The notes below the pieces were generated by a model. The model was not told the origin of the DNA, did not search any database, and saw only the letters and a list, made by a program, of their open reading frames with translations. Shown here piece by piece: positions 36,155 to 46,879 of a stretch of DNA of 64,000 nt. The position numbers were made by a program, and so were the translations under genes. Source of the DNA: Lojkania enalia (Eukaryota > Ascomycota > Dothideomycetes > Pleosporales); contig ML986630.1 in assembly GCA_010094045.1 (NCBI GenBank), forward strand, positions 163,156-227,155. The letters run 5' to 3'. Positions within the stretch are counted from its first letter, which is position 1; every line of letters begins with the position of its first letter.

Positions 36155-38266
36155 CTGGTTAATAAGTCGTCGGCGGCCTTAGACATGGTTCCACAGCCAT
36201 TACTACTAAGTCGACCCCATATCCTGATGAACAAGTTCGCCTATAATAAGTATATAGTAGAGTATAAGAAGAGCTGCACGGAGAGCGAGGATTTCCGCCG
36301 TATGTCCGGCAAGATTGTAGAGATGCTCTAGAAGATTCGTGAGGGCAGTCCGCTTAAGTAAGCAGACGTTTAGATACGCACCAAATACTATACCGCGGAT
36401 AGGCTTAAGATTGAGCGGCTCTCAGGCAACCTACTTCTACTAGAGCGTTGCTATATCAATCTCGCTATTGTTGAGGAGCCCAGGAAAAACACCCGGCATG
36501 TAGAGGAAGGATCGGTAGAGGATGCATTATCTTACGCGTCCCCCTTTTTACTAACCGCACGGCTGAAGGTCGAGACGCTAGATAAGAATATACAGGTGGA
36601 ATTAGCGTCTCTCTTCGACCCACGCAAAGACTCTAACAGCCAGACAATAAAACCAAGAAGAATCTTAATCTGGGGAAGCGCTAGGGTTAGGAAGACTACC
36701 CTATATAAGAAGATGGTTGATAAGTTTGCCTGTTGTTCCGAAGACTTCCGCAAGTAGAATAAGTTGTTCGACCGTATACTTTAGGTACCTCTACGGAGGC
36801 TGAAAGAATGGTTACCCCCGCGATATAACCTCGAGGAACTATTTTCTTGCGAATATTTCGCTAGATAAGAGAACTGTAAAAGACATACAGCCCTTACTAA
36901 AGAACTACAGCGTATTGTTGAAAGGGGAAGGACTCTATTTATTCTTAACGGTCTAGATGAGATAGCCTAGGAATTAACCCGCGCGAACTCCAAGTCCGAG
37001 TTCCTTAAACGCCTCTTAAATCAGCCAAATGTTATTATTACATCTCGGCCACACGTGTTACTTCTATTAAATGTCCGGCCTCCCAACCTCGAACTAGAAA
37101 CTATTAGATTCTACCCAGGTTAGGTGAAGGTATACCTCTAAGCTACATTTACCGATTTGAAAAGAGTTAAAGATGTTCAGTTATACCTCTAAGCGTATCA
37201 GCTAATCCAGGGTCTTATATGGATCCCTATATAGCTGGATGCGCTCTATTACACCTAAGATAGTTTTAATAGTAAAACCGTGCCGCAGACTATAACTGCT
37301 ATTTATAAAGCTATCGAAGAAAGTTTATAGAAGAAGGATGTCCTGCGATTAGGGAAGAGGGAGAACAGTAAGCTAGTAACGAAGGATGATATTAAAGACG
37401 AGAAGATGGACTAGATCGAAAACCTCGTTAATAGTAAAGTTTTTCTTCTTAAAGGCCTTGCGTTTAGTAGTCTATGTAATAACGTAATAAACTTTGGGTT
37501 GGAGCATCGGAGAGCTATATCCGAGAAGTTTATACTACCTAATAAGAGTATCTATTGGGACAGGACGCTTCTGCACCTCTCTTTTCTACGGACGTCGGAC
37601 CCCTCGTTAGAGGACCACAGCCGAGACTATTACTTTCTATACCTCACCTTTTAAGAGTATTTCGCAGCACGGTATTTTATACGACAATAGAAAGCTAATT
37701 AACCTCTCAACTGTCTGCAGCTCAGCAAAAGAGAATATAACGAGGTCGAACCTGTCACTTTTCTTCAGGAGCACAAATATGATCCTTACTACGATATCTT
37801 CTAGCGTTTCGTCGCTGGCCTACTTAACGCTGATAGGGAGGTACTGGGGTTCTTCCAAGCGATTGAGATCTAGCCACGCGACCTCCTAGGTTCTATATAT
37901 TAACGCTTGGTTATATATTGCTTAAGCGAAATTGTACTAAAAGAGGAAACTTTCTCGGCATTTTAAATGAAGCTAGAAGAACAACTAGAGTAGTAGCTGT
38001 TATTCGAATGTACCTTAACAAAAAATTGCCGGCTAGCTCACGAAATAGAGTATCTAGAGCAGGTTGTAGTTAACGTATTAAATCATGCATCTGAGGATGA
38101 AAGACTAGTCCTTCTAGAATATTTAGCTAGGCGAGCAGTAGTTACAGCCAGTATTATAGACGTCGCAGCTCCCTAGTTGGAAGACTATACCTCTAAGCAC
38201 CTGTGTATTGCTATCTTACGTATTATAAGATACTAGAATAAGGCTATACGGAAAACCATGCTATAA

Positions 38267-40420
38267 GGCATCGCAGTACAGCTTAAGCATAAAGAAGGTG
38301 ATGTCCGGGTGGCAGCAATCAGGGCGCTTCAAGGCTAGGCCAACCTTACAGAGGAGATGGTATAAGGCATCGCAGTACAGCTTAAGCATAAAGAAACGGA
38401 TGTCTAACGGGCAGCAATTAATGCGCTTTACAGCCGGGCTGACCTTATAGAGGAGGTGCTACAAGGCATTACAACACGGCTTAAGGATAAAAATAGGGAT
38501 ATCTGACGGGCAGCAATTAAGGTGCTTTAAGACCGGGCCAATCTTATAGAGGAGATGCTAGAAGGCATTACAGCGCAGCTTAAGCATAAGAAGGATAATT
38601 TCTAATAGGTAGCAATCAAGATATTTTAAGGACGGGCCGACCTTATAAAGGATATAGTACAAGGTATCGCAGTACAGCTCGAGCATAAAATTAAGCACGT
38701 CCGAGAGGTAGTAATTAAGACGCTTTAAGGCCGGGCCGACTTTATAGAAGGGGTTCTATATATTATTACAGTACGGTTCTAGCATAAAAATGGGGATATC
38801 TAATAGGCAGTAATTAAGGTGCTTTAAGGACGGGCCGATCTTATAGAGAAGATAGTATAAGGTATCTCAGCGCAGCTTAAGTATAAAGAAGGGGTTGTCC
38901 GATAAGTAGCAATTAAAGCGCTTTAAGGACGGGCCAACCTTATAGAGGAAATACTACAAGGTATTACAGCACAGCTTAAGTATAAAAAATAGTACGTCTG
39001 ATAGGCAGCAATTGAGGCGCTTTAAGAACAGGCTAACCTTATAGAGGAGATGCTATAAGGTATCGCAGCACGGCTCGAACATAAAAAGGGGTACGTCTAA
39101 AGGGTAGTAGTCGAGGCTCTTTAAGGTCGGGCTAACCTTATAAAAACAATACTATATGGGATCGCAGTACGGCTTAAGTATGATAAAAAATATGTCCGAC
39201 GGGCAGTAATTAAAGTACTTCGACGGGCCGACCTTATAAAAGATATAGTATAAGGTATCGCAGTACAGCTTAAGCATAAAATTAAGTATATCTAAGAGGC
39301 AGCAATTAAGGCGCTTTAAGGCCGGGCTGACCTTATAAAGGAGATAGTATAAGGTATCGCAGTACAGCTTAAGTATAAAGAAACGGATGTCCGATAGGCA
39401 GTAATTAATGCGCTTTACGGCCGGGCTGACCTTATAGAGGAGGTACTATAAGGTATTGCAATACGGTTTAAGGATGAAAATAGGAATATCTAACAGGCAG
39501 TAATTAAGGTGCTTTAAGGACGGGCTGACCTTATAGAGAAGGTGCTATAAGGTATCACAATATAGCTTGAGTATAAAGAAATAGATGTCCGACGGGCAGC
39601 AATTAAGGCGTTTTAAGGATGGGCTAACCTTATAAAGGAGATAGTATAAGGTATCACAGTACAGCTTAAGTATAAAGAAATGGATGTCCGACTGGTAGCA
39701 ATTAATACACTTCACGGCCGGGCTAATCTTATAGAGGAGGTACTATAAGGCATCGCAGTACAGCTTAAGTATAAAGAAGGAGTTGTCCGACGGGCAGCAA
39801 TCGAGGCGCTTTAAGGCTAAACCAACCTTATAGAGGAAATACTATAAGGTATTACAGTACAGCTCGAGTATAAAGAATAGCGTATCTAATAGGCAGCAAT
39901 TAAGGTGCTTTATAACCAGGCCAACCTTATAAAGAAGGTGCTATAAGGTATTACAACACGGCTTAAGAATGAAAATAGGGATATCTGACAGGCAGTAATT
40001 AAGGTGTTTTACGGCCGGGCTAACCTTATAGAGAAGGTACTATAAGGTATCGCAGCGCAGTTTAAGTATAAAGAAGGAGTTATCTGATAGGTAGTAATTA
40101 AGGCATTTTAAGGACGGGCCGACTTTATAAAGGAGATAGTATAAGGTATTACAGCACAGCTTAAGTATAAAGAAGGGGTTGTCTAATAGGCAGCAATTAA
40201 AGCGCTTTAAGAATAGGCTGACCTTATAAAAGAGATAGTATAAGGCATCGCAGCACAGCTTAAGTATAAAGAAGGGGTTGTCCGACAGGCAGCAATTAAG
40301 GCGCTTTAAGAACGGGCCGACCTTATAAAGAAGATAGTACGAGGTATTATAGTACAGCTTAAGTATAAAGAATAGGTTATCTGACGAGTAGTAATTAAGG
40401 CGCTTCTAAGTTAAGTGGTG
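38267..40420 (+). repeat. HEAT-type coding array, 22 units of 99 bp
   Basis: Units of the form GIAVQLKHKxxxVRRAAI then ALxGRADLIEEVL repeat at exactly 99 bp from 38267 to 40343, the start of unit 22. The single exception is unit 10, which lacks one codon. The last unit breaks off near 40420. Units differ mainly by C-to-T and G-to-A changes, indicating a homogenised array before RIP. Each unit would form a pair of antiparallel helices, presumably ligand or partner binding. Confidence 0.9.
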
Positions 40421-40649
40421 CTATTATTAGAGGCCCTCGGTCTATACGTCGAACTCTTATATAAGGCTTTACTACGGAAAAGCTTCTAGAAACATCTATA
40501 CTAGTACCCTTTAGAACAAGCTTTTATTAGAGTTAGTCTTAAACATGTTTGTATAATTTATAGGCTGGGACATTATACTCGCGAGGAAATTTGGAAAATA
40601 TAGAGTAACCTATATATCCCTTACTCTACCTCTTAGGATATAGTATAAC

Positions 40650-40880
40650 TTGTTAATAGAATATTAATTACTATACCCTCTTTCTCTTTTATCTCTCTAC
40701 CCTTGTAGGGCGTAAAAGGTAGTAATAGATATCTGCCTATTTAATTCATCTTTGTAAATACTCTGCTTCTTTTATCCATATTAGTAGCAATTAATTTTCT
40801 TATTGCATGTCGGGTATCTACTTCTTACCTGCCCCTTATTAGTAAGTACGAGTTAATTAGGAAATAAATATTATATAAAG
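40650..40880. other. Possible 3' region of the NLR relic
   Basis: TA-rich sequence after the recognisable protein end. No terminator or other feature can be supported. Confidence 0.3.
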
Positions 40881-41235
40881 AGTGCTTTATAGACTAGCTA
40901 TTAAATTGCGAAATTTCGAGGAGCTAGAGTCCCTAAGAAAGTTCCTTATAATAACGATAGTCTTCATCCCAGCTCTAATACCACGCCAAGTTTATTTAGC
41001 ACTCCTATTATAGCATTCTTAAACTATATCTCGACTAGAAGTACGGCGAACACACCGTTACTATAATACTCTCCTACTTCTTTACTAGCAGCTCCCGCGG
41101 ATCTATCAGAGATAAGATCTAATAATCCTAAACCCGAAGACGAGACTGTATTTAAGTTATTTAGGACGACCTGAGAATAGTATATAGTAGTAAGAAGACG
41201 AACTCAAGTAAAAAAATAGTACGAAAGAGGTACTT
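40880..41235 (+). pseudogene. Possible NACHT N-terminal fragment
   Basis: A short plus-strand frame includes ILKLYLDQKYGEHTVTIILS and YFFTSSSRGSIRDKI. This resembles the stretch after Walker A in fungal NACHT proteins (hydrophobic strand, then YFFxxxG). No Walker A is visible upstream, so it may be a truncated insertion or an unrelated frame. Weak call. Confidence 0.3.
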
Positions 41236-41242
41236 AAAGAAG

Positions 41243-41765
41243 AGGTAGTCTAATATTAATTTGTCAGCGTAGCAGCTTCGAACGTAGCGATACTCTACTA
41301 CTTCTAGTAGAAAGAACGGCTAACCCGCTCTAGCTAGGACCTTATAAGGTAGCGAATTTTATAAGAGGTAAGTTAGTTAACTAGAAGCATAGCTAAGGTT
41401 AAGTTAGATCGCAAGGCTGCTAGGCTAAGGGTTGACCCGCCTGCTAAGACTTTATACTGCTATAAGCCTAGCAGCTACTAATTTGCGAAGTATACTATAA
41501 TAATTATATAGCTGTTTCGTACTAGCTAGAACTAGTAATTATTCTAGTTAGAGGTACTAATTAGGATAGTAGTCCTATATAAATTTGTGTGCGACAGCAG
41601 ATATAAGGCTGGTAATAACTCCTAAGTATTATAGTAAGGTTCTAAGACTTAGATAGCACTGTTATAAGTATTATAGAGTAGTAAGAGTATAATAGTAGTG
41701 CTATAAGGAAGGAACGCTGTTTTACTAAAGAATAAGGCTCTCTATAAATTAGGCGCAAAGGCGAC
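41243..41765 (+). repeat. Repeat A, copy 5 (uninterrupted body)
   Basis: It starts TGTCAGCGTAGCAGC and runs without interruption to GGCGCAAAGGCGACGACG. It serves as the reference that exposes the two insertions in copy 3. It lies downstream of, and in sense with, the NLR relic and the NACHT-like fragment. Confidence 0.7.
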
Positions 41766-42075
41766 GACGAGATTAGTAATTTAACTAGAAGTAGCGCCGG
41801 GGAGATAGAAGAAGACCTATAGTAGACTACCCTAAATAGTACAGCATAGATATCTAGATGTAGATAAAAGTATACTACTTTAAAGTCTAAGTACCTCTAA
41901 TTTTTCTCGCTATAGAGTACTTCTCGCTATATAGTAAGGGATGTTAGTATATAACTTATAGAGAGTTATTATAAATACTAACGTATGTACAGATTTTGAG
42001 TTGTTTAAAGTTAAAGTACCTCTTAAATTTTTCGGCACGGGTGGTTTTTTGCTATAGGTAGATCTACTATACTCT
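41765..42075 (+). repeat. Segment B copy 2 plus repeat A tail
   Basis: Segment B (41765-41950) is the inverse of 31745-31935. The following 41950-42075 matches the tail of repeat A copy 2 (inverse of about 19545-19690), including the 16-bp motif at 42005-42020 and GGCACGGGTGG. A second copy of the motif in the variant form TTAAAGTCTAAGTACC is at 41879-41894. Confidence 0.6.
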
Positions 42076-42420
42076 TTATCTAGTACTTAATAGAAGTCTA
42101 AGGCTTAATTAATGTAGTTGAGTATTCCTATAATAAGAGCACACCTATTTCCGCCTAATTTTACTAGCTAAGCGACGTGCATACGAGTTTTTATTTATTA
42201 GAAGTTAATCTCTATAGTAGCTGTATAAAACGTTACTATCCTATAGCGCCTAATTAGATTAGCTCGTAAATTGAAATCTATTGTCTATATAACCGAGGGG
42301 CCAGCCTATTAACTAATATTGTTTCGATTAACACTAAGTATCACCGAGTCTAAATAAACTAGCAACTCTAAAAGAGCCTACTCCTCCTATCTACCTTTAG
42401 GATTTGCTACCCAGCGTATC
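42075..42420. other. Unassigned degraded sequence
   Basis: It may contain the C-terminal end of the minus-strand relic that follows. No independent feature recognised. Confidence 0.3.
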
Positions 42421-44258
42421 GATCTTTTAGCCTATCTTTATAAACATCTTTTCGAATTTTATTTTAAAATTTGTTATTCGATCCTTAATCTCTTTAAGTT
42501 ATTCTAAACCCTTGTCCGATAAATAGCTAGTACTAGAGCTGGTAGAGCTACTTCTTCTTCTATCCAGGCTCCTGAAGCTTCTTCTTCCTCTCTCTAGGCT
42601 TACCGCCCTCTATAGCGTCTCCTAGATTCTTAAGCTGCTTGCCCTTATTAAGCGACTTTTAAGAACCTCGATCTAACGTAGACGTTTAGCTTTCTTTAGC
42701 TAAGGTATTTTAAGCCTATTATTAATAAAGAAATCCTCTATTATCCTATTAGCCTTGGTTTTCCAGATAGCTTTACAGCCCGACCGGTTAGGGAACTTAT
42801 AACTACTATCCTTATACTCGACCTAAACAGTATAGTCTAGATACCTTTTTAGGTTGTTACTCTCTTTAGTAGCGACCCCTTTAATTCGAATAAATTCTTT
42901 TCAATCCTTTAGTAAATACAAATTTATTTTACTTCGTATATCTATACGCTCGGTCTTTAGCAGCTGCTCTAGATAGCCCCTAGCTACTTTTTCTCCAACG
43001 TCCGCTGCATCCTTAAAGGCTATAGGATTCTTCTACCCCTTCTTTTCGACAAGAAACAGACATCTTATTATTGTTAGGTTCCTAAGTATATTAGTAGTCT
43101 CTATTAGTACTATTGCTATTATTCGCTCCCCCTTTTCAGTTAAACCTGGTTTCTATTCTATTACAAATATTGGTAATACTTTTGCCTTCTTAGTAGGTGT
43201 AGGAGTTGCCGGCTCCTTAGCGGATGTAAGCGTTACTAGCTCCTTAGCGGGGGTGGGTGTTACTGGCTCTGGTTGCTCTAAGAGGACTACTTCCAGATAT
43301 ATCTTCTAGTCTAGGTACTTACGCTTGTTAATAAATTTGTTCAACCTCTAATTTACTTTATCTATTTTCTATTTCGCCTCATTATTAGTAGGGTTCTTTT
43401 TAAGGCGGTGAACGAATAGTATAGCCTCCTAATAATACCCTGCTAGTCCCTAGTAATCGATTACCCATTAGTCGACTAGCTTAACCCCATTATTCTCGTT
43501 TATCTTCTTAATCCAGTCGTTAATTCCGTCTAACTATTAGAATGCGGCCTTAGATTTGGGACTTTTCTGAAGATAAGTAATATATGTTATAGCCTCTTAA
43601 TATAACTTTACGGTTTTGGGGGTTAGAGCTAGCGTTTTATACTCAACTTCCATTCTGTCCTAGTTATTATTACCCTCATCGTCGCTGTCGCCAGTACCCT
43701 CCCAATCCTTTAGTTCTTCTATCCAATCTTCACTACAGTCTAACGCTAGAGCTGCCTCTATAACTCCTAGAATCCAGGGTTAGCACTAGATAGTAGAAAA
43801 GAGAAGGATATATATATACTATCGAAAGTCTTTTAAGCGTCTTTTCCTTTGTTATATTTAGGATAAGTATTAGTACTACGTTTCTAAGTTACTTTCTCAA
43901 TCGCTTTCTCCTCCTTATATAGGTTCGTATAGCTTTCGCTAATACTAAGGACCTTATAATATTCGTCTTTACCGTACTTTAGTATGTCCTGGATTACGTC
44001 TCTTTCACCACCTAAAGTATCTCTAGTACCACCTTTATTATTATTATTTAGAGGCTAGTTATTAGCCGTCGTATTATTAGCCGTTGTATTATTAGCCGCC
44101 GGGTTACTATTACTATTTATAGGCTGCTCCTCCTCTTCTTTTCTCCTTCTATCTTCTGCTTTATTTCGAGCAACTTCCGGCTTAGGAGTAGCCTCTAGTG
44201 TTATCGTTAGTCTATTCCGTACTGCCCTTCCCTGCCCCTTTTCAGGCCCTTTTAGCAT
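42420..44258 (-). pseudogene. Relic with J-domain-like segment and low-complexity regions
   Basis: A minus-strand frame starts at ATG 44258 (MLKGPEKGQGRAV). It passes through an acidic/basic stretch and a run of ANNTTANNTTANN, then a J-domain-like segment at about 43990-43800. That segment reads EYYKVLSISESYTNL, then the HPD region as TYPKYNKGKDA, then KTFDSI. Typical J-domains stimulate Hsp70 through His-Pro-Asp; here the sequence is Tyr-Pro-Lys. His-to-Tyr can be RIP but Asp-to-Lys cannot, so the loop was already divergent. Later parts include a Pro/Thr/Glu-rich linker (TPTPAKEP repeats, about 43170-43260), KLKKAKRLRQIEVLKSR-like basic helices and a Ser/Arg run. Overall family not recognised. 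Confidence 0.5.
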
Positions 44259-44429
44259 GGATTTATTATTAGCATCCTCGGCGTAATAATCGATATCTAA
44301 AGCTGTTGCTACGTTTATTATAAAATATTTAATTGCAATTTATCGTTCTAGAGATTTAAGGTAGATTAGAGCTACTTAAATATTAGATGCTGCACGAATT
44401 TGGCTATTACATTTCTACTAGGACTCTTT

Positions 44430-44745
44430 CTATCCCCCATTCTTATAGCTTCCGAACCGAACCCTTTAGGATCGAGATATTATCGTAATTTTACTGTACT
44501 ACAGCTTTCTTTCTATTTTCCATATTTAGCAACTTATCGCCTCTTTTTAGACATCAGCCGTATATACCTAAAATAGGGTCGGCGGATATATTTAGTTATA
44601 CCCGGGCCTTTACTACTATAAGTATCCCCGTAGGACCCTATTCGGGAATCTCCTACTAGCTCCTCTTCAGGGATAGTACTATTAAAGGTTACTTTTAGTC
44701 CTTAGCTTTAATACTGCGGAAGAATTATAACTACAATAGGTTCTC
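44430..44745 (-). pseudogene. Unidentified relic fragment, possible upstream exon
   Basis: A minus-strand frame reads ISADPILGIYGQCLKRGDKL, NMENRKKAVV and NYDNISILKGSVRKL. It is in another frame than the 44258 start, so it is either a separate small relic or an upstream exon. Family unknown. Confidence 0.35.
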
Positions 44746-44789
44746 CTAAATTTTATTTAACTAAATTTGGCGAAAAGAAAATTTCACAT

Positions 44790-45370
44790 ATTATATACTA
44801 TTTTATAATCGCCTTAATACTCGCAATTTTCGGATTGGTTTCAGCTGATGATGTGACCTATACTAAGGAAACTCCAATTCAGTCAGCACTAGAGCTAGTA
44901 CCTCTATTCTATCTTCTACTATAGGCGAATAGCTTATCTACGCTAATAGAGGTTACAGTCTAAATTAAGTTTGGTGATCTGTTAGGGTTAGGTATTATTA
45001 TACTCCTTAACTCTTCTACTAATTCTATTTCGCGTGGAGTAGAGAATCTACTTATTTTCTCTTCGAATATAACTATATATCGGGGGTCCTATAAGATAAC
45101 CAGCTTTATATTATATACTACGAATCCCATTTATAATATTACTATAGTCTCGGCCGGCTTTATAAAACCTACCGGCAATATTAATACGACCTCTAGGTTC
45201 TCAGGTTAATCGTTTACAACGCTAACGTTGATAGACCTTAGTCTTCTTCTTAATAGCGGGGCTGTATTAAAGAAAGGTAATCTTAATGTGTTTTTATCTG
45301 CTATTATTATCTTAGCGTATTTTCTGTAGCTTATAAAAATTGGGTAGTTAATTGCGGGAGTAACTATTAA
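44790..45370 (-). pseudogene. Unidentified relic
   Basis: A minus-strand frame of about 180 codons includes NTLRLPFFNTAPLLRRRL, VVLILPVGFIKPAETIVIL, YIVIFEEKISRFSTPRE and IELVEELRSIIIPNP, broken by a few RIP-type stops. No family recognised. A 61-codon plus-strand frame at 45389-45574 has no support. Confidence 0.35.
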
Positions 45371-45989
45371 TTAAGATATTATATAATTTTGAAATATAAC
45401 GTTAGCTATCTTTTTAAACTTTTCTATAGAGAGAATATTAATTGGGGAGTTTACTTAAAACAGATACGTCCGTACGAAGGATCTATTCCGGGCTACAGTA
45501 TAATACACGGTTATCTTACCTTTATTAACTTATTGCAAAGAATACTATTAAAGAACGATCCTATTTACTGCTAATATATTATTACTATAGTATATTTTAA
45601 TAGGTAGGCGAAATAAGGGAAGGGAAAGAATAAAATAGAAGCCTTTTACAGTATTTAATAACATACAAATTCTCTACAATCATAGTTATTAACCTTTCTA
45701 GAAACTGCTCTCTGAATTACCAGTTACTACCGTCTCTGGTAAGGGGGCTACAGACCTTTTAAAGGTAACTTAGTTGAAATAGACTGGCTTAAAAATTCTA
45801 ACTACTATTACCCTTTCTTTAGCAGCTTCTAAATGAGACTGCCCTAGGCTTTCTTTAGATTCATTCCTAATATTAGGCCTCTTTAGCTATATTATAAAGA
45901 GATAAAATATATAGTATATCTTTACATACTAACCGTTTAAACGAATACTTTAAGTTAGATAGAGTCTTAAGTTAAAGACAAGGATAGTT

Positions 45990-46860
45990 TTCTAAAGTCC
46001 TAGTTAGAGAAATTTTATATAGAGCTGAGAGGAAGATATACCGTAATATTATTCTATAAATAGTAGTAGAACTAAAGTAGCTCTATCCTCGGATTTTTAG
46101 TATAGTTGAACCTAAACTGGTCTTAGGGGGTAGAACTGGGTAAAAGCGGCAAAGGGCTCTAAACGGCAACCTCTATACGTCCCCTTAAGAGTAAGGATTT
46201 CTACATTAAATTAGACTATATATTACCTTCTCAATCGCTAGAAATCTATGCCTACTTATTATATAATTGGAATATAGATGTTAAATCTAATTTTAAATCA
46301 CAAAAACTAAGCGGTTATCTTATATACTTAGAAGAATTTTCTATTAAAACTTTAATACAGCGAGTAGAGGAGTTCTAGAGGAGAGATTACCTTAAAACTC
46401 TTAAAAAACTTATAGAGGAGAATTACTCCCTATAGCAGATTATCTTACGCTACTATAAATATTTATATCTAACGCTAGATATCCTAGAAAAAGCCTATAA
46501 AGGGGTGTTAGTAATGTAGAAGGTGCTAAACAAATACCTAGAAGAGGAAAGGGCAGTTAAACAAGCTTAGCTTATATTTAAAGAAGGGGAATCTAGATAG
46601 TATAGATATAGTTCTAGGGGATAGATATAAAGTTGTAAGAACCAGAATATATTTTAAATGCAAGGTTTATCGCCTCTTAATTATCTCTACTTTCCTCCTC
46701 TAGTTAAACTGCTAGCCGAGAAGAATTTCCATCCACTAAAGTAGCCTCTCTATTCCAACTCTATTAAACCAAAAATACTAGTAATATATGTATATAGTAC
46801 ATTCTATCTAATTTATCAGCCTAGGTAGTTAGATGTTTCCGCCAACGCTACGCACCTAAG
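45990..46860 (+). pseudogene. Unidentified relic
   Basis: A plus-strand frame includes LNLNWSQGVELGKSGKGL, KSKDFYIKLDYILPSQSLE, LSGYLIYLEEFSIKTLIQR and DYLKTLKKLIEENYSLQQ. It looks like a soluble, helical protein; stops are RIP type. Family unknown. Sequence from 45600 to 45990 may be its 5' part. Confidence 0.4.
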
Positions 46861-46879
46861 TAAATGTTGAAGAAACTAG

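Larger units (their letters stand above)
35160..40650 (+). pseudogene. NLR-type protein: membrane helix, alpha/beta-hydrolase, NACHT, 22 HEAT-type repeats
   Basis: The start is the ATG at 35160 (MTLANASQAIFSAKW), followed by a hydrophobic helix (TVFYIVLTGGLVVTCL). An alpha/beta-hydrolase-like domain runs from DIIAIYSLDT (about 35397) through NQLADPNML to FITSCLSGIVL (nucleophile-elbow region, about 35715) and GTSF. After a 59-bp intron the frame continues with PHILMNKFAYNKY and a NACHT domain. Its Walker A reads GSARVRKTT (36674-36700; Gly codons mutated to Arg) and its Walker B LFILNGLDEI (about 36937). SRPH lies near 37050. The C-terminus is 22 HEAT-type repeats of 33 residues (38267-40420). 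Fungal STAND proteins of this design are linked to non-self recognition and cell death. About 100 RIP-type stops; the true stop is uncertain. Confidence 0.85.

Noticed and set aside
36532..36753. 73-codon minus-strand frame
   Set aside because: It is antisense to the NACHT Walker A region, whose plus-strand reading has clear family motifs.
38267..40420. CRISPR-like or satellite array
   Set aside because: The 99-bp periodicity is coding (33 residues) in one frame with the NACHT domain and lacks spacer/repeat structure. It is a HEAT-type protein array.
44055..44258. 67-codon minus-strand frame as a complete small protein
   Set aside because: It is the open start of a longer relic that continues through RIP-type stops into the J-domain-like segment.
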